A stretch of 38,347 nucleotides of DNA from CAZUDI01 sp964618975 (GCA_964618975.1 CAZUDI010000038.1:1-38347); one strand, 5' to 3'; shown: positions 1 to 10,486, numbered from the stretch's first letter. Made by a program: numbers and translations. The notes: generated by a model not told the origin, from the sequence alone.

Positions 1-1183
1 GCTGCCGCTGCACGCCGATCATGCGCTTGCGGGTGGTGTGGATGCCGAACTTGCCCAGGTCGCTGACGATCCATTTGCGCCCCAGCTTTTCCGCCACCGC
101 CGCCGTGGTGCCGGAACCGCAGAAAAAGTCGGCCACCAGATCGCCTGCGTTGGAGGAAGCTTTGATGATGCGTTCCAGGAGAGCTTCGGGTTTTTGGGTG
201 GGATAACCAACTGATGCTTTTGCCGAATTATTAAGTTTATCAATATTCCAAACGGAATCGACAACCTTGCCTCTTGCCAATGACTCCTCTAGATATATTT
301 TGGTTTGCCTAGCACCACCATCCCGAGTATCTAATGTATATTCTCTACCATCATCATCATTGTAAACTCTTTGTTTTCGAGTCTTAAGGTATTCATATCT
401 TGAGCTATAAGGTTCGAAATAGGAATTAAAAGCTGGTGAGTCACTATTTGAGAAGTAGTAGATAGTGTCATTTCTTTTTTCGAACGATATAGTCAATCTT
501 TTATTCCAACCACTGTAGTGCCAGCAGATTTCATTCTGTAAACGATTGCTTCCGAATACTTCGTCTAAGACTAAGCGAATATGCGAGTTAACCCGCCAGT
601 CACAATGCACATAGATACTCCCATCCTCGGCCAGCAGATCCCGCATCAGCACCAGCCGCTCATAGATCATGGCGATGAAGGAATCCGCCCCCTTGCCCCA
701 GGTGTCGCGGTAGGCGATCTCTTCCAGGATGTTGGGCTTCTTGGTGAAGGTGTCGCCGCCGATCTCGATGTCCATGGAAAAGTCCGCGCCCACGTCAAAG
801 GGCGGGTCGATGTAGATGAGCTTGAGCCCGCCCTGCTTCTCGATCTCCTCGCGCAGCGGCCCGTTCTTGAGGGAGGACAGGATCAGCTTGTTGTCGCCCC
901 AGATCAGCTTGTTGGTCCAGCCCTTCATCTGCCGGCCGCGCTCGTCGAAGAGCGACATCTGCGCCCCGGTATCTTCCGGCTTCTCGGCACGCGGTTCATC
1001 CACCTGCTCGATCACCTGAAAGGGCAGGACGATATTGCAGACCTCGGATGTCTTGCCGTTCCAGACCAGTTCAACCTCCCGCCTGTCCTCGAAAAGGAGG
1101 AACCGGTATTTCTCCGGCAATTCCCGATCCGATTCGAGATAGCGGACGATCTCCTGCTTTTCCTGTTCGGTTAATTTCAACAT
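1..1183 (-). CDS. Site-specific DNA methyltransferase (beta class, type III Mod-like), C-terminus cut by window edge
   Basis: This enzyme methylates an amino group on DNA (N6-adenine or N4-cytosine), normally as the modification part of a restriction-modification system. The reading frame is open from an ATG at 1183 to the window edge (about 394 codons), so the end of the protein is missing. The catalytic DPPF motif lies at about residues 126-129 and the SAM-binding DFFCGSGTT motif at about 352-360. This order (catalytic first, SAM site last) defines the beta class typical of type III Mod subunits. The start is supported by an AAGGA 8 bases upstream. The segment between the motifs (about 205-600) is AT-rich, with AGA, ATA and TTA codons, unlike the GC-rich flanks. 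This looks like an exchanged target-recognition domain. The restriction partner, if any, would lie outside the window. The family is certain; the exact type is not. Confidence 0.9.
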   Translation of the reverse strand, partial: MLKLTEQEKQEIVRYLESDRELPEKYRFLLFEDRREVELVWNGKTSEVCNIVLPFQVIEQVDEPRAEKPEDTGAQMSLFDERGRQMKGWTNKLIWGDNKLILSSLKNGPLREEIEKQGGLKLIYIDPPFDVGADFSMDIEIGGDTFTKKPNILEEIAYRDTWGKGADSFIAMIYERLVLMRDLLAEDGSIYVHCDWRVNSHIRLVLDEVFGSNRLQNEICWHYSGWNKRLTISFEKRNDTIYYFSNSDSPAFNSYFEPYSSRYEYLKTRKQRVYNDDDGREYTLDTRDGGARQTKIYLEESLARGKVVDSVWNIDKLNNSAKASVGYPTQKPEALLERIIKASSNAGDLVADFFCGSGTTAAVAEKLGRKWIVSDLGKFGIHTTRKRMIGVQRQ

Positions 1184-1283
1184 GCTTTGTCCTTATCCCT
1201 TTTCACGGCTTCATTCCCTCTCGGTCTCGGAAACATAACAAGTACTTGGCAACCTGCGCCTCGTCGTATTGCCAAAAATCGGA

Positions 1284-1295
1284 GGGGTCTTCCCC
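1284..1295 (-). terminator. Possible weak rho-independent terminator
   Basis: On the minus strand a GGGG-AAGA-CCCC hairpin is followed by TCCG and then ATTTTT. It sits just after the stop of the small ORF at 1311-1466 and before the methyltransferase gene. The stem is only 4-5 base pairs, so the call is tentative. Confidence 0.25.
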
Positions 1296-1310
1296 CGTCT
1301 ATATTTATAG

Positions 1311-1466
1311 TTACTGCATGTCTTTTCGAAAATTAGCGATTTCTGTATCTGCATAGGTTCCGATGGCCCCCGGTGTATCCCGGAAACCTTGAACGGCCTT
1401 CCGTGCAAGATCAAATTGCATGAAGACATCAACCGAGCGCTCCCCCAAATCCTCACAAATGATCAT
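1311..1466 (-). CDS. Small hypothetical protein (51 aa), uncertain
   Basis: A minus-strand frame begins at an ATG at 1466 and stops at TAA 1311-1313. It begins MIICEDLGERSVDVFMQ and ends TEIANFRKDMQ. The composition is protein-like and mixed in charge, unlike the low-complexity shadow frames nearby. The frame is open a further ten codons upstream, to a TAA, without another ATG. A GGAG lies about 13 bases before the ATG, which is a poor ribosome-binding spacing. It sits about 130 bases upstream of the methyltransferase in the same orientation, so it could be a small companion gene or a remnant. No family is recognised. Confidence 0.25.
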   Translation of the reverse strand: MIICEDLGERSVDVFMQFDLARKAVQGFRDTPGAIGTYADTEIANFRKDMQ

Positions 1467-1889
1467 GGGTTCTTCATCTCCATGCCGGACTACATATTAG
1501 AATGACAAAGATGCCGCCTAATCCGATAAACGAAGTATTTCTGCCGCCCAATCACCCCATGAGGTATATCACTCAGCATTCCTTCAGTATAACAGATTAT
1601 TCTTGCAAGGTGTTATACTGCATACCTTCTTCTGGTTCCGCATCCCTTCACCCGACATCAAGTGACAGGAACCCGGGGGGAAAGCGAGGAGACAGCCCTC
1701 GCCTTTCTCCACATGGAGGGATTGCCTTTTGCGGATAACGGCTGCCTAATTCCCCATAAATATGCAGTAATATCATGCACTCATTATACATACAGCCATA
1801 TTATAGTCAAGCAGGAACCGCCTATCGCTCTTCCCCGGCGCGGTGAGCCGACAGGCACCACCGTGTGCCCGCCGAGCCCATGCTGCGGT
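1467..1889. other. Gene-free spacer, mostly AT-rich
   Basis: No convincing coding frame is seen on either strand between the small ORF and the palindrome. The frames that are open here have no start context and overlap the antisense of the downstream transporter gene. Confidence 0.5.
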
Positions 1890-1930
1890 CCCCCAACCCG
1901 CGACGTGCCGGGCACGTCGCGGGTTGGGGG
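1890..1930 (-). terminator. Perfect 20-bp inverted repeat, probable transcription end of the 14-gene operon
   Basis: The arms 1890-1909 and 1911-1930 are exactly complementary, with one base between them. The left arm begins CCCCCAACCCG and the right arm ends CGGGTTGGGGG. It lies 31 bases past the stop of the last operon gene (minus strand). There is no T-tract, so it may be an RNA 3'-end stabiliser or a bidirectional block rather than a classical terminator. Confidence 0.5.
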
Positions 1931-1961
1931 CCTGGGGAGGTTCATCCGGGATAACGCGACT

Positions 1962-2695
1962 TCAGTCGCGGGCGCGGTTGACGCAGGCCACGGCAAAGGC
2001 GAAGGCGGCAACCCCCAGGGCGGTCAGGAGCAGGTAGCCGGGCGCGCCCGGGCGCGTGCCGAAGGCGGCCTCGCGGATGAGGCGCGCGGCGTGGGTCAGC
2101 GGCAGGAAGGCCACTACGGCCTGGCCCCAGGCGGGCAGGCGCTCGATGGGAAAGAAGGTGCCGCCCAGAAAGGCCATGGGGGTGATGACGAAGCTCGTGA
2201 GCAGGGCCTGGTCGGCGTGGGTGGTGATCAGCATGGCCAGGCCCACGGCCAGGGAGGCGAAGATGAGGCTGTCGAGCAGGAAGGCCAGCCAGAACCAGGG
2301 GTTGTAGCTGAGCACCACCCCGAAGAGCGCCCCCAAGGCCAGGATCAGGACGCCGGCCAGGACCGCGCGCGTCATGCCGGCGAGCACCTCGCCCAGGACG
2401 TAGGCGGCGTTGCTTATGGGGGCGGACTGGAACTCCTCGAAGATGTGCCAGTAGAAGCGGGCCACGTTGATCTCGCTGCCGATGGCGAAGGCCTGGGTCA
2501 TGCTGGCCATGGCGGCCAGGCCGGGCAGGAGGAACTCGATGTAGCGGTGGCCCGCGATGGTGAGGTCCTGGCCCATGGCGTAGCCGAAGGCGATGAGGTA
2601 GAGCAGGGGCGAGACGGCCCAGGCGGCGCTCAGGCGCGTCAGGCGCCGTCGGATAAGCAGCATCTCGCGCGTATAGACCGCGCCCCAGCCGCGCA

Positions 2696-2699
<4 letters not shown>
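1962..2699 (-). CDS. ABC-2 type transporter permease
   Basis: This is the membrane subunit of an ABC-2 exporter and pairs with the ATPase encoded just upstream. The 245-residue protein has the usual six hydrophobic segments: two near the N-terminus, including a SPLLYLIAFGYAMG stretch, several in the middle, and the conserved TPMAFLGGTFFPIERLP region before the last helices. The ABC-2 family includes NodJ-like and drug or polysaccharide exporters. The start ATG at 2699 overlaps the TGA of the ATPase gene (ATGA), indicating translational coupling; a second ATG at 2696 follows directly. It is the last gene of the operon before the palindrome at 1890-1930. The substrate cannot be read from the sequence. 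An exporter at the end of an uptake and chelatase operon suggests removal of a by-product, or delivery of a finished cofactor or chelator. Confidence 0.88.
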
Positions 2700-3531
<832 letters not shown>

Positions 3532-3535
<4 letters not shown>

Positions 3536-4581
3536 GAGGCCTGCCCGGCGGGGCGCCTTTTGAGCTGGGAGACGTCGCGCACGACCTCCTGCAGCGGCTG
3601 GCGGCGGATGCGGTGCGGCAGGGCCAGCAGGGAGGCCTCCTCGATGTCGCCTGTGAGCACCTCTGTGCGGCCTCTCCAGGCGGCGATGGTCTTGGCGGTC
3701 TTGAGGATGACGATGTCGCCGCGGTGGCCGTCGACCCCCACCTCCAGGCAGCGCTCGGCGATCTCGAAGAGTTTCTCCCTGGCGATGCTTACCTGCGGCA
3801 GGAGGGTGGCGGCCGCCTCGATGCGCTCCACCAGGGCGGCCGAGTCTTTCTGCCACCGGTCACAGAAGGTTTCGGCGTCCTCGTCGAAGGCCGCGCGGCG
3901 CTCCATGATGGCCACGCGGTCCTCGGGGTTGCTCACGCCTTCGATGGTGACGCACAGCCCGAAGCGGTCGAGCAGCTGGGGCCTGAGCTCGCCCTCTTCC
4001 GGGTTCATGGTGCCCACCAACGTGAAGCGCGCCGGGTGCGAGAAGCTGACCCCCTCGCGCTCGATGGTGTTGACGCCCATGGCGGCCGAATCCAGCAGCA
4101 CGTCCACCACGTGGTCGTCCAGCAGATTGACCTCGTCCACGTAGAGGATACCGCGGTGGGCTCGCGCCAGCAGCCCGGGCTCGATGCGCTTCTCGCCCTT
4201 TTTGAGCGCCTGCTCGAGGTCCAGGGTGCCCACCACGCGGTCCTCGGTGGCGCCCACGGGCAGCTCCACCACGCGGATGCCGCGCGGATGGGTCTCAAGC
4301 CCCTGCCCTGTCAGCACGCGCTCGCGGCAGGTGACGTTGGTGCACTGGCGGCAGAGCTCTACCTCTCCCGGGGGTCCAAGCTGGAAGGGGCAGTCCGTAA
4401 CCACGGTAAGGTCCGGCAGGATCTCGGCCAGGGCGCGCACGGCGGTGGACTTGGCCGTGCCCTTCTCGCCCCGGATCAGGACGCCTGCGAGCCCGGGGTT
4501 GATGACGTTGAGGATCAGGGCCAGCTGCATGCGCTCCTGGCCCACGATGGCCGCAAAGGGATAGACGGGTCGTTTACTCAT
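3532..4581 (-). CDS. chlI: Magnesium/cobalt chelatase AAA+ subunit, ChlI/BchI-like
   Basis: This is an AAA+ ATPase of the ChlI/BchI family, the motor that drives metal insertion by the large CobN/ChlH-type subunit. It has 349 residues. Walker A is GEKGTAKST at about 38-46 and Walker B is ILYVDEVNLLDD. The sensor-type segment VGTMNPEEGELRPQLLDRF is nearly identical to that of the ChlD-like neighbour. Four cysteines (about C64, C77, C80, C85) lie between Walker A and B and could bind zinc or an iron-sulfur cluster. The ATG at 4581 overlaps the chlD stop by four bases, and the gene is co-transcribed with cobN and the uptake genes. It could serve a cobaltochelatase, a magnesium-chelatase-like enzyme or a dechelatase. 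The family is secure; the metal is not. Confidence 0.93.
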
Positions 4582-6584
4582 TTCACTGTATTCTCCTTGG
4601 CAATATTGAGCAGGGTGTCGCTACCCAGGTCTTCCACGCGGAAGTAGCGGGCCTTGAGAGAGGCGGCCAGCCGGGCCGCCAGGCCGAAGCTCACGAGCCC
4701 CTGGCTCTCGGTGTCGATGACGATTATGCGCACGCGCTCGTCGAGCGCCAGGCGCGCGCCTAAGCTCAGGGCCTCGTCCAGGGGCTTGCCGCCGGAGACG
4801 GCCACGTTGGCCTTGCCGTCGGTGATGACAATCACGATCGGCCTCAGGGTGGGCTCGCGCAGCAGGCAGCCGCGCAGCACCTCCTGTGTGCGGGCGAGCC
4901 CGGAAGTAAGCGGCGTGCGCCCGCCCACGGGCAGCTCGGCCAGCAGGCGGGCCGCCAGGTCGATGGAGGCCGTGGGCGGCAGGTTGAGCACGGCCTCCGC
5001 GCGCCTGAAGGTGATCATGGCCACCTTGTCGCGCTTCTGGTAGGCGTCCAGCAGCAGGGACATGATGGCCCCCTTGGTGGCGCGCATGCGGCTGCGGGCG
5101 CCCATGGAGCCGCTGGCGTCCACCACGAAGAGCAGCAGGTTGCCCACGCGCTTCTCGCGCACCTTCTCACGCAGGTCCCGGGGTTTGAGCACCAACGCCA
5201 GGCTGGAGGCGTTCGTGCGGGAACGCTGGTGGGGGGCCGCCGCCCGCAGGGTGGCGTCGAAGGCTATGTCACTTGTGCCGCGCGGCAGGCGGCTGCGCAC
5301 ATAGCGCCCCTGGTTGCCGGCCGCTAAAGTCGTGGAGCGCCGGCCCGAGCCGCGGCGCAAGACGCGGTCGCGCCTGGAGGCGAAGCGCCTGACCGCGAAG
5401 GTCTCTCCCACGGGGAAGATCTCGTCCTGGGCTTCCTGGGCCCCCTTTGATGCGTTCGGGGGGGCCTGCTTGTCCGAGGTGCTGGTTTGCGGCCGGCCGG
5501 GATGCTCCTGATTTTGTTGCGTGTGCGCCGGCGGGGGCGGGGTCTGCTCGTCGGGCGGCTGCTCCCGGTCGTTTTGCCGGCTTGGCTGCTCGTTTTTCTC
5601 GCCCTGGGGCTGGTCTTGTGCAGGCGGTGAGCTGCGCCTTCGGTGGTCCAGGGCCAGGGGGGCTACGGCCAGCACATCCTCGAGCAGGGCCTCGGCTCTC
5701 CGCTTCAGGGCCGCGTGCGCCCGGGCGGCCTGTTCGATGACCAAATCGGCGCGGTGGCCGGCCACCTGGTTTTCCGTGCAGATCTCGCAGACCAGGCGGC
5801 GCAGCGTGGTGGGAAAATCCACGTCTTTGAAGCGCGCGCGGGCCTCTTCGATTGTGCGCGCCAGGGCTTCCTCTTCCTCGGCGAACTGGTGGCAGAAGCC
5901 CTGCGGGTCGGTGTCGAACGCCTCGCGGCGCTGCATCAGGCAGGTGCGCTTGTCGATGTCCTTTTCGCTTTCCACCGCCACGCACAGCCCGAAGCGGTCC
6001 AGCAGCTGGGGCCTGAGCTCGCCCTCTTCGGGATTCATGCTGCCCACCAGGATGAAGCGCGCGGCATGTGAGAGAGAGACCCCCTCGCGCTCGACCACAT
6101 TGACGCCGGAGGCGGCCGCGTCCAGGACGAGGTCCACCAGGTGGTCGTCCAGCAGGTTGACCTCGTCCACGTACAGGATGCCGCGGTGGGCGCGCGCCAG
6201 GAGCCCGGGCTGGAAGTGGGTCTCCCCGGTCCGGAGCGTGCGCGTGAAATCGATGCCGCCCAAGATACGGTCCTCGGTGGCGTTCAGCGGCAGGGTGATC
6301 AGGCGCATGGGCGTACGCACGGTCTTCAGGGGAGCTGCGGCCTCCCGGCAGGCCGCGCACTGCTCGGCAGGATTGTGCGGGTCGCAGGCATAGGCGCAGC
6401 CTTCTGCGACCTCGATCTGCGGCAGCAGGCCGGCCAGGGCGCGCACGGTGGTGGACTTGGCCGTGCCCTTCTCGCCCTTGACGAGCACCCCGCCCACGGC
6501 GGGGTTGACGGCATTGAGCAGCAGCGCGAGCTTGAGCCGCTCCTGGCCCACAACGGCGCTGAAGGGGTAGCCGGGCCGGGCCAT
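4578..6584 (-). CDS. chlD: Chelatase AAA+/VWA subunit, ChlD/BchD-like
   Basis: This 668-residue protein bridges the ATPase ring and the catalytic large subunit. The N-terminal AAA+ domain is intact: Walker A GEKGTAKST at 37-45, Walker B ILYVDEVNLLDD at about 136-147. In many ChlD proteins this motor is degenerate. A low-complexity linker rich in P, Q and E (about 313-385) follows. A C-terminal von Willebrand A domain carries the MIDAS motif DASGSMG at about 489-495. Four cysteines (C63, C67, C76, C79) match the quartet in the ChlI-like protein. ATG at 6584 was chosen; TTG at 6590, which overlaps the cobN stop (TTGA) and lies 4 bases from a GGAGG, is an equally possible start that adds two residues. 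The stop overlaps chlI by four bases. Confidence 0.93.
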   Translation of the reverse strand: MARPGYPFSAVVGQERLKLALLLNAVNPAVGGVLVKGEKGTAKSTTVRALAGLLPQIEVAEGCAYACDPHNPAEQCAACREAAAPLKTVRTPMRLITLPLNATEDRILGGIDFTRTLRTGETHFQPGLLARAHRGILYVDEVNLLDDHLVDLVLDAAASGVNVVEREGVSLSHAARFILVGSMNPEEGELRPQLLDRFGLCVAVESEKDIDKRTCLMQRREAFDTDPQGFCHQFAEEEEALARTIEEARARFKDVDFPTTLRRLVCEICTENQVAGHRADLVIEQAARAHAALKRRAEALLEDVLAVAPLALDHRRRSSPPAQDQPQGEKNEQPSRQNDREQPPDEQTPPPPAHTQQNQEHPGRPQTSTSDKQAPPNASKGAQEAQDEIFPVGETFAVRRFASRRDRVLRRGSGRRSTTLAAGNQGRYVRSRLPRGTSDIAFDATLRAAAPHQRSRTNASSLALVLKPRDLREKVREKRVGNLLLFVVDASGSMGARSRMRATKGAIMSLLLDAYQKRDKVAMITFRRAEAVLNLPPTASIDLAARLLAELPVGGRTPLTSGLARTQEVLRGCLLREPTLRPIVIVITDGKANVAVSGGKPLDEALSLGARLALDERVRIIVIDTESQGLVSFGLAARLAASLKARYFRVEDLGSDTLLNIAKENTVK

Positions 6585-6586
6585 GT

Positions 6587-9500
6587 TCAAGAGTCCTCCC
6601 CGCGCCTCAGGTCGAGCTTGCCCAGCACGCCCTGCAGGCTCGCCTGCCAGCCGGCGACTTCATGGGAGGTGACCACGTCCACGGCCCCGCCCTGGAACTC
6701 GCCCTGCACCTCGCCCAGGGTCTCCTCCAGGCAGGCCTCGGTCTCCAGATAGGCCTCGCGCAGACGCTCGAGCAGCTCCTCTTCGGGCTGCCAGACGCCG
6801 CGGCTTTCGGCCTCCAGCAATCGCCGGCCGATCTCCTCCAGGGCCCAGGGGTTGACCTCCTGGAACCAGGCCTGCATGCGGCGCTCCAGGACAAAGGTCT
6901 CGGCGATCTCGTCGAAGATCCAGTTGTCCACCTGGCCGGTAGTGGCCCCGAAGCCGTAGACGCGGCCGATGCGCTTGGCCAGGTCGCCGGCGCCCTTGTA
7001 GCCGTGGGCCTGCATGCCCTCGATATACTTGGGGTGCAAGAGGCGCGTGCGCACCACGCGCCGCATCTCGTCGGCGAAGTCGGTCACCTGCACCTGGGCC
7101 GGGTCGCGCGTGTCGCCGTAGTAGGTCTTGGGCGGCCGGCCCGAGAGCGAGCCCACGGCGGCGGTCATGCCGCCGTAGTTGCCGTAGAAGCCGCAGCAGT
7201 TCAGAAAGTCGCCCTCGTCGGAGATGTGCTTGTCGAAGGTGACCTCCACCCGGCGCAGGTTCTCCACCAGCTCCTGGTGGGCCGGCACGCCGTAGGTCGC
7301 CCCGCCGGCCTCGCCGCCGTAGGCGTAGCCGTTCCAGAAGACGTAGACGTCGGCGAGGTCGTCCTTGCCCTTCCAGGCCGAGGCCGCCACGGCCAGGTTG
7401 ACGCCCGCCTTGTAGACGCCCGGCTGGGCGCAGAAGATGCGGTAGCTCAGGCGCCGCAGGAGGTCCTTGTCGTCGAGCGTAGCCCCGGAGGCCTGGGCGA
7501 GGATGTGCCGGCGGATGAAATTTTCCTCCGGGCCCTCCTCCAGGGTGGCCACGGCCTGCACGGCGCGGTCGACATAGGTGAGCGCCTCCGGAAAGCAGTC
7601 GCGCGTGATGCCCGAGACCCGGATGTTGACGTCGATACGCGGCCGGGCAAGCTCACGGGCGGGGATGACCTCGAAGCCCGCCACCTGGCCGTTGGCCTTC
7701 CAGGTGGGGCGCACGCCCAAGAGGTGCAGGATCTGGCAGATCTGTTCGCCGTCGGCGCGCATGATGTCGGAGGCCAGCCAGACCATGCCCACGGTCTCGG
7801 GGTAGCGGCCCTCCTCTTTGAGGTGCCGCTCCAGCAGGGCCTCGGCCAGGATGACCCCCACGCGCTGCGCCGCCCTGGTGGGGATGCGCGTGGGGTCCAC
7901 ATTGGAGAAGTTGCGCCCCGTGGGCAGGATGTCCCAGCGCCCGCGCGAGAGGTAGCCCGAGGGCCCGGCGGGCACGTGGCCGCCCCCCAAGGCGTTCAGC
8001 AGGGAGTCGATCTCGCGCGAAGACTCCAGGCGGCGGTCGATCTCCCGCACCAGCTCGGCAAAGCGCGCAAGGCGCTCTCTCAGCCCGGCTTCCGGCAGCC
8101 CTCCGGCGATCTCCGGCAGCACCTCGTCCAGGTCCGCGCTCTCCAGCAGGCTTGCTATCAGACTCACGGCCGCGCGGTCGGCCGCATACAGCCGCCGGCT
8201 GTAGGTCTGGCCGTTTTGGGAGCGCTCCCCGGGCGCCTTGAGGGCCCGCCCGATGTCCTCGCCCCACAGCTCGAAGATCAGCCGGCGCGTGTTGAGCTCG
8301 GATGAGCTGTCGAAGCGCAGGATGGTGTTGATCACCTCGGCGCGCTCGGCGCCATGAGGCAGCTCGCCGAAGGTGTGCATGCCCAGGCGGGTCTGGCTGT
8401 TCTTGACGCGCGAGATGATCGCGTGGCAGCGCGCGGCGATGGCATCGAAGTCGGTAGGGTCAATCCCGGCGAGATCCTCCCACAGGTGGGCACGCTCGAT
8501 GGCCTCTTTGACGAGGTGTTCGAGCTGGTGGGCACGCGCGGCGTCCTGTGCCCGGGCGCGGGTGTGCTCGTCCAGCAGGTCTTCGAGCTCCTCGAGCTCG
8601 CCGTAGGTGTCGGCCGTACTCAGGAGGGCCTGCAGGTGGTCCACCAGGGTGGCGTAGCTGCGGCGCTTGGCGATGACGCCCTCGGCGGGGTTGTCGGCGT
8701 TGTAGATGTAGAGGTTGGGCAGGTGCCCGATGGCGATGTCCGGCCAGCAGCTTTTCGAGAGCCCGGCGCCCTTGCCCGGCAGCCACTCCAGGTTGCCGTG
8801 GGTGCCCACGTGCACGATGGCGTCGGCCTGGAAGACGCGCTCCAGGTAGCGGTAGGTGGCCAGGTAGTGGTGGGGGGGCGGGAGGTCCGGGTCGTGCAGG
8901 ATCTTGCAGACCTGCCCGTCGCAGCGCGCCCCGGCGCAGCCGCGCTTGGGTTGCATGATGACCACGACGTTGCCGAAGTCGAGCCCGGTGATGACCAGCT
9001 TGCCGTCGTGGATCATGGCCGCGGGCACCCCGTTGAGCTCCTGCCCGGGGGGCGCGCCCCAGGTCTCGACCAGGGCCTCTTTCGTCTCAAGGGGCAGCTC
9101 GTCGAACCACTCCTGATAGACGGCGCTATCGAGCAGGGCCAGGTGTCCGCCCTTGGCCACGATCTCGTCCACCGTGGTCCAGCGGAACTCGGCGATGGCC
9201 TTGCGCTCAAGGAAGGTCTGCAGTAGCTCCTCGCCCGTGTCGGGGATGTTTTCCACCCGGTAGCCCATATCCTGCATCTTTTTGAGGATGGCCACCACGC
9301 TGGCCCCGGTGTCCAGGCCGGCCGCCCCGCCCAGGCTGGCCTCCAGCCCGGCGCACTCGTTCTTGTGCAGCACGAAGGCCACCTTGCGCGCCTGCGGCGG
9401 CTTCTGCGCCAGGCGCACCCAGTGCGCAATGCGCCCGGCGATGTGCCCCACGCGTTCACACAGCACCTCGCGCTGTTCGAAGACCGCCTGGGTGCGCTCA

Positions 9501-10486
9501 TAGGTGAGCTTGCGGCTGCAGGCGGCGATGATCGGCTCGATGTTGCCTTCGAACTCGGGCATGGCGATGCCGAAGGTGACGTCCGTGATGAGCCCCTGGG
9601 GGTCCTCCTCCCACTCAGAGGCACTCTTGCCGTAGGAGATCACGGGCTTGAAGACCGGGACATTGAGGGCGCTGAAAAAGTCCACCGTGGGCGCCAGGGC
9701 CCCCTCGCCGCCCCCCTCGCGGTTGAGGAAGAAGAACTGCAGGTTGATCAGGGCCTTGATGCGTGCCCGGCCCTGCGCGTCCAAAAAATAACGCCGGGCG
9801 GTCTCGAGCGCGCCCAAGGCGCCGGTCCCGGCCTCGGGGGTGCCGTGGGCGAAGACCGGCAGCACGTCCAGGCCCCTTTGCTCCAGGGCATCCATCAGGG
9901 CCCGTTCCAGGGCGGTGTCGGTGTCGGTGAAGCTGTGGCGCGGGAAGAGCAGCCCCACGCAGTGCGCATGCCGGGCGGGGTGCGCCCGGCGATAGTCTTC
10001 CACGCTGTCGAAGACCTCGGGCGCGGGCGGGTGCATGATGCCCTGCCACGGCAGGGGCAGCGGATCCGCGACGGGGATCAGGGGGTCGACCTGGTGGGCC
10101 ACGTACTCCAACAGGCGGCGGTAGTTCTCCTGTCCCCCGCCGGTCAGGAAGGCATAGGCCCGGGCGCACACCTCCATCCCCACGCCGGCGCCCTGCCCCC
10201 AGTGGGAGGGGTCAAAGGAGGTGGTGATAATAATCTTGCCCGGGGCGAGCTCGCACAAACGGGCGCGGACCTCTTCCCAGAAGCCGTCGTTGGTCCAGTA
10301 GAGGAGCAGGGCCTCGGCCTGACGGGCCGCCGCCCAGAAACCTTCGAGCTGGTCGGCGTCGTTTTCGAGCTCCTTGTTGGAGAAGATGCTCAGGTCCACC
10401 ACGGGGCTGGCGTCGGCGGCCTCGAGGAAGGCCGGCACATACGAGCCCCACATGATGCAGGCGATTTTCACGGGTGCGTCTCTCAT
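6587..10486 (-). CDS. cobN: CobN/ChlH/HmuS-family chelatase large subunit
   Basis: This is the large, substrate-binding and catalytic subunit of the CobN/Mg-chelatase family (1299 residues, the usual size). The family signature HVGTHGNLEWLPGKGAG lies at about residues 557-573. Other conserved stretches are SGITRDCFPEAL and the GYAYGG region near the C-terminus. It acts in the cytoplasm with the ChlI/ChlD motor encoded next to it. The family includes aerobic cobaltochelatase CobN, magnesium chelatase ChlH, and the HmuS proteins of anaerobes, which work with heme receptors and have been linked to heme metal removal. The ATG at 10486 overlaps the stop of the ABC ATPase gene by four bases. Being inside a TonB/ABC uptake operon with no corrin or chlorophyll genes favours a salvage role. 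That is an inference. Confidence 0.93.
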   Translation of the reverse strand: MRDAPVKIACIMWGSYVPAFLEAADASPVVDLSIFSNKELENDADQLEGFWAAARQAEALLLYWTNDGFWEEVRARLCELAPGKIIITTSFDPSHWGQGAGVGMEVCARAYAFLTGGGQENYRRLLEYVAHQVDPLIPVADPLPLPWQGIMHPPAPEVFDSVEDYRRAHPARHAHCVGLLFPRHSFTDTDTALERALMDALEQRGLDVLPVFAHGTPEAGTGALGALETARRYFLDAQGRARIKALINLQFFFLNREGGGEGALAPTVDFFSALNVPVFKPVISYGKSASEWEEDPQGLITDVTFGIAMPEFEGNIEPIIAACSRKLTYERTQAVFEQREVLCERVGHIAGRIAHWVRLAQKPPQARKVAFVLHKNECAGLEASLGGAAGLDTGASVVAILKKMQDMGYRVENIPDTGEELLQTFLERKAIAEFRWTTVDEIVAKGGHLALLDSAVYQEWFDELPLETKEALVETWGAPPGQELNGVPAAMIHDGKLVITGLDFGNVVVIMQPKRGCAGARCDGQVCKILHDPDLPPPHHYLATYRYLERVFQADAIVHVGTHGNLEWLPGKGAGLSKSCWPDIAIGHLPNLYIYNADNPAEGVIAKRRSYATLVDHLQALLSTADTYGELEELEDLLDEHTRARAQDAARAHQLEHLVKEAIERAHLWEDLAGIDPTDFDAIAARCHAIISRVKNSQTRLGMHTFGELPHGAERAEVINTILRFDSSSELNTRRLIFELWGEDIGRALKAPGERSQNGQTYSRRLYAADRAAVSLIASLLESADLDEVLPEIAGGLPEAGLRERLARFAELVREIDRRLESSREIDSLLNALGGGHVPAGPSGYLSRGRWDILPTGRNFSNVDPTRIPTRAAQRVGVILAEALLERHLKEEGRYPETVGMVWLASDIMRADGEQICQILHLLGVRPTWKANGQVAGFEVIPARELARPRIDVNIRVSGITRDCFPEALTYVDRAVQAVATLEEGPEENFIRRHILAQASGATLDDKDLLRRLSYRIFCAQPGVYKAGVNLAVAASAWKGKDDLADVYVFWNGYAYGGEAGGATYGVPAHQELVENLRRVEVTFDKHISDEGDFLNCCGFYGNYGGMTAAVGSLSGRPPKTYYGDTRDPAQVQVTDFADEMRRVVRTRLLHPKYIEGMQAHGYKGAGDLAKRIGRVYGFGATTGQVDNWIFDEIAETFVLERRMQAWFQEVNPWALEEIGRRLLEAESRGVWQPEEELLERLREAYLETEACLEETLGEVQGEFQGGAVDVVTSHEVAGWQASLQGVLGKLDLRRGEDS

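Noticed and set aside
6662..8305. 547-residue plus-strand frame
   Set aside because: Antisense shadow of cobN with repetitive composition and no start context.
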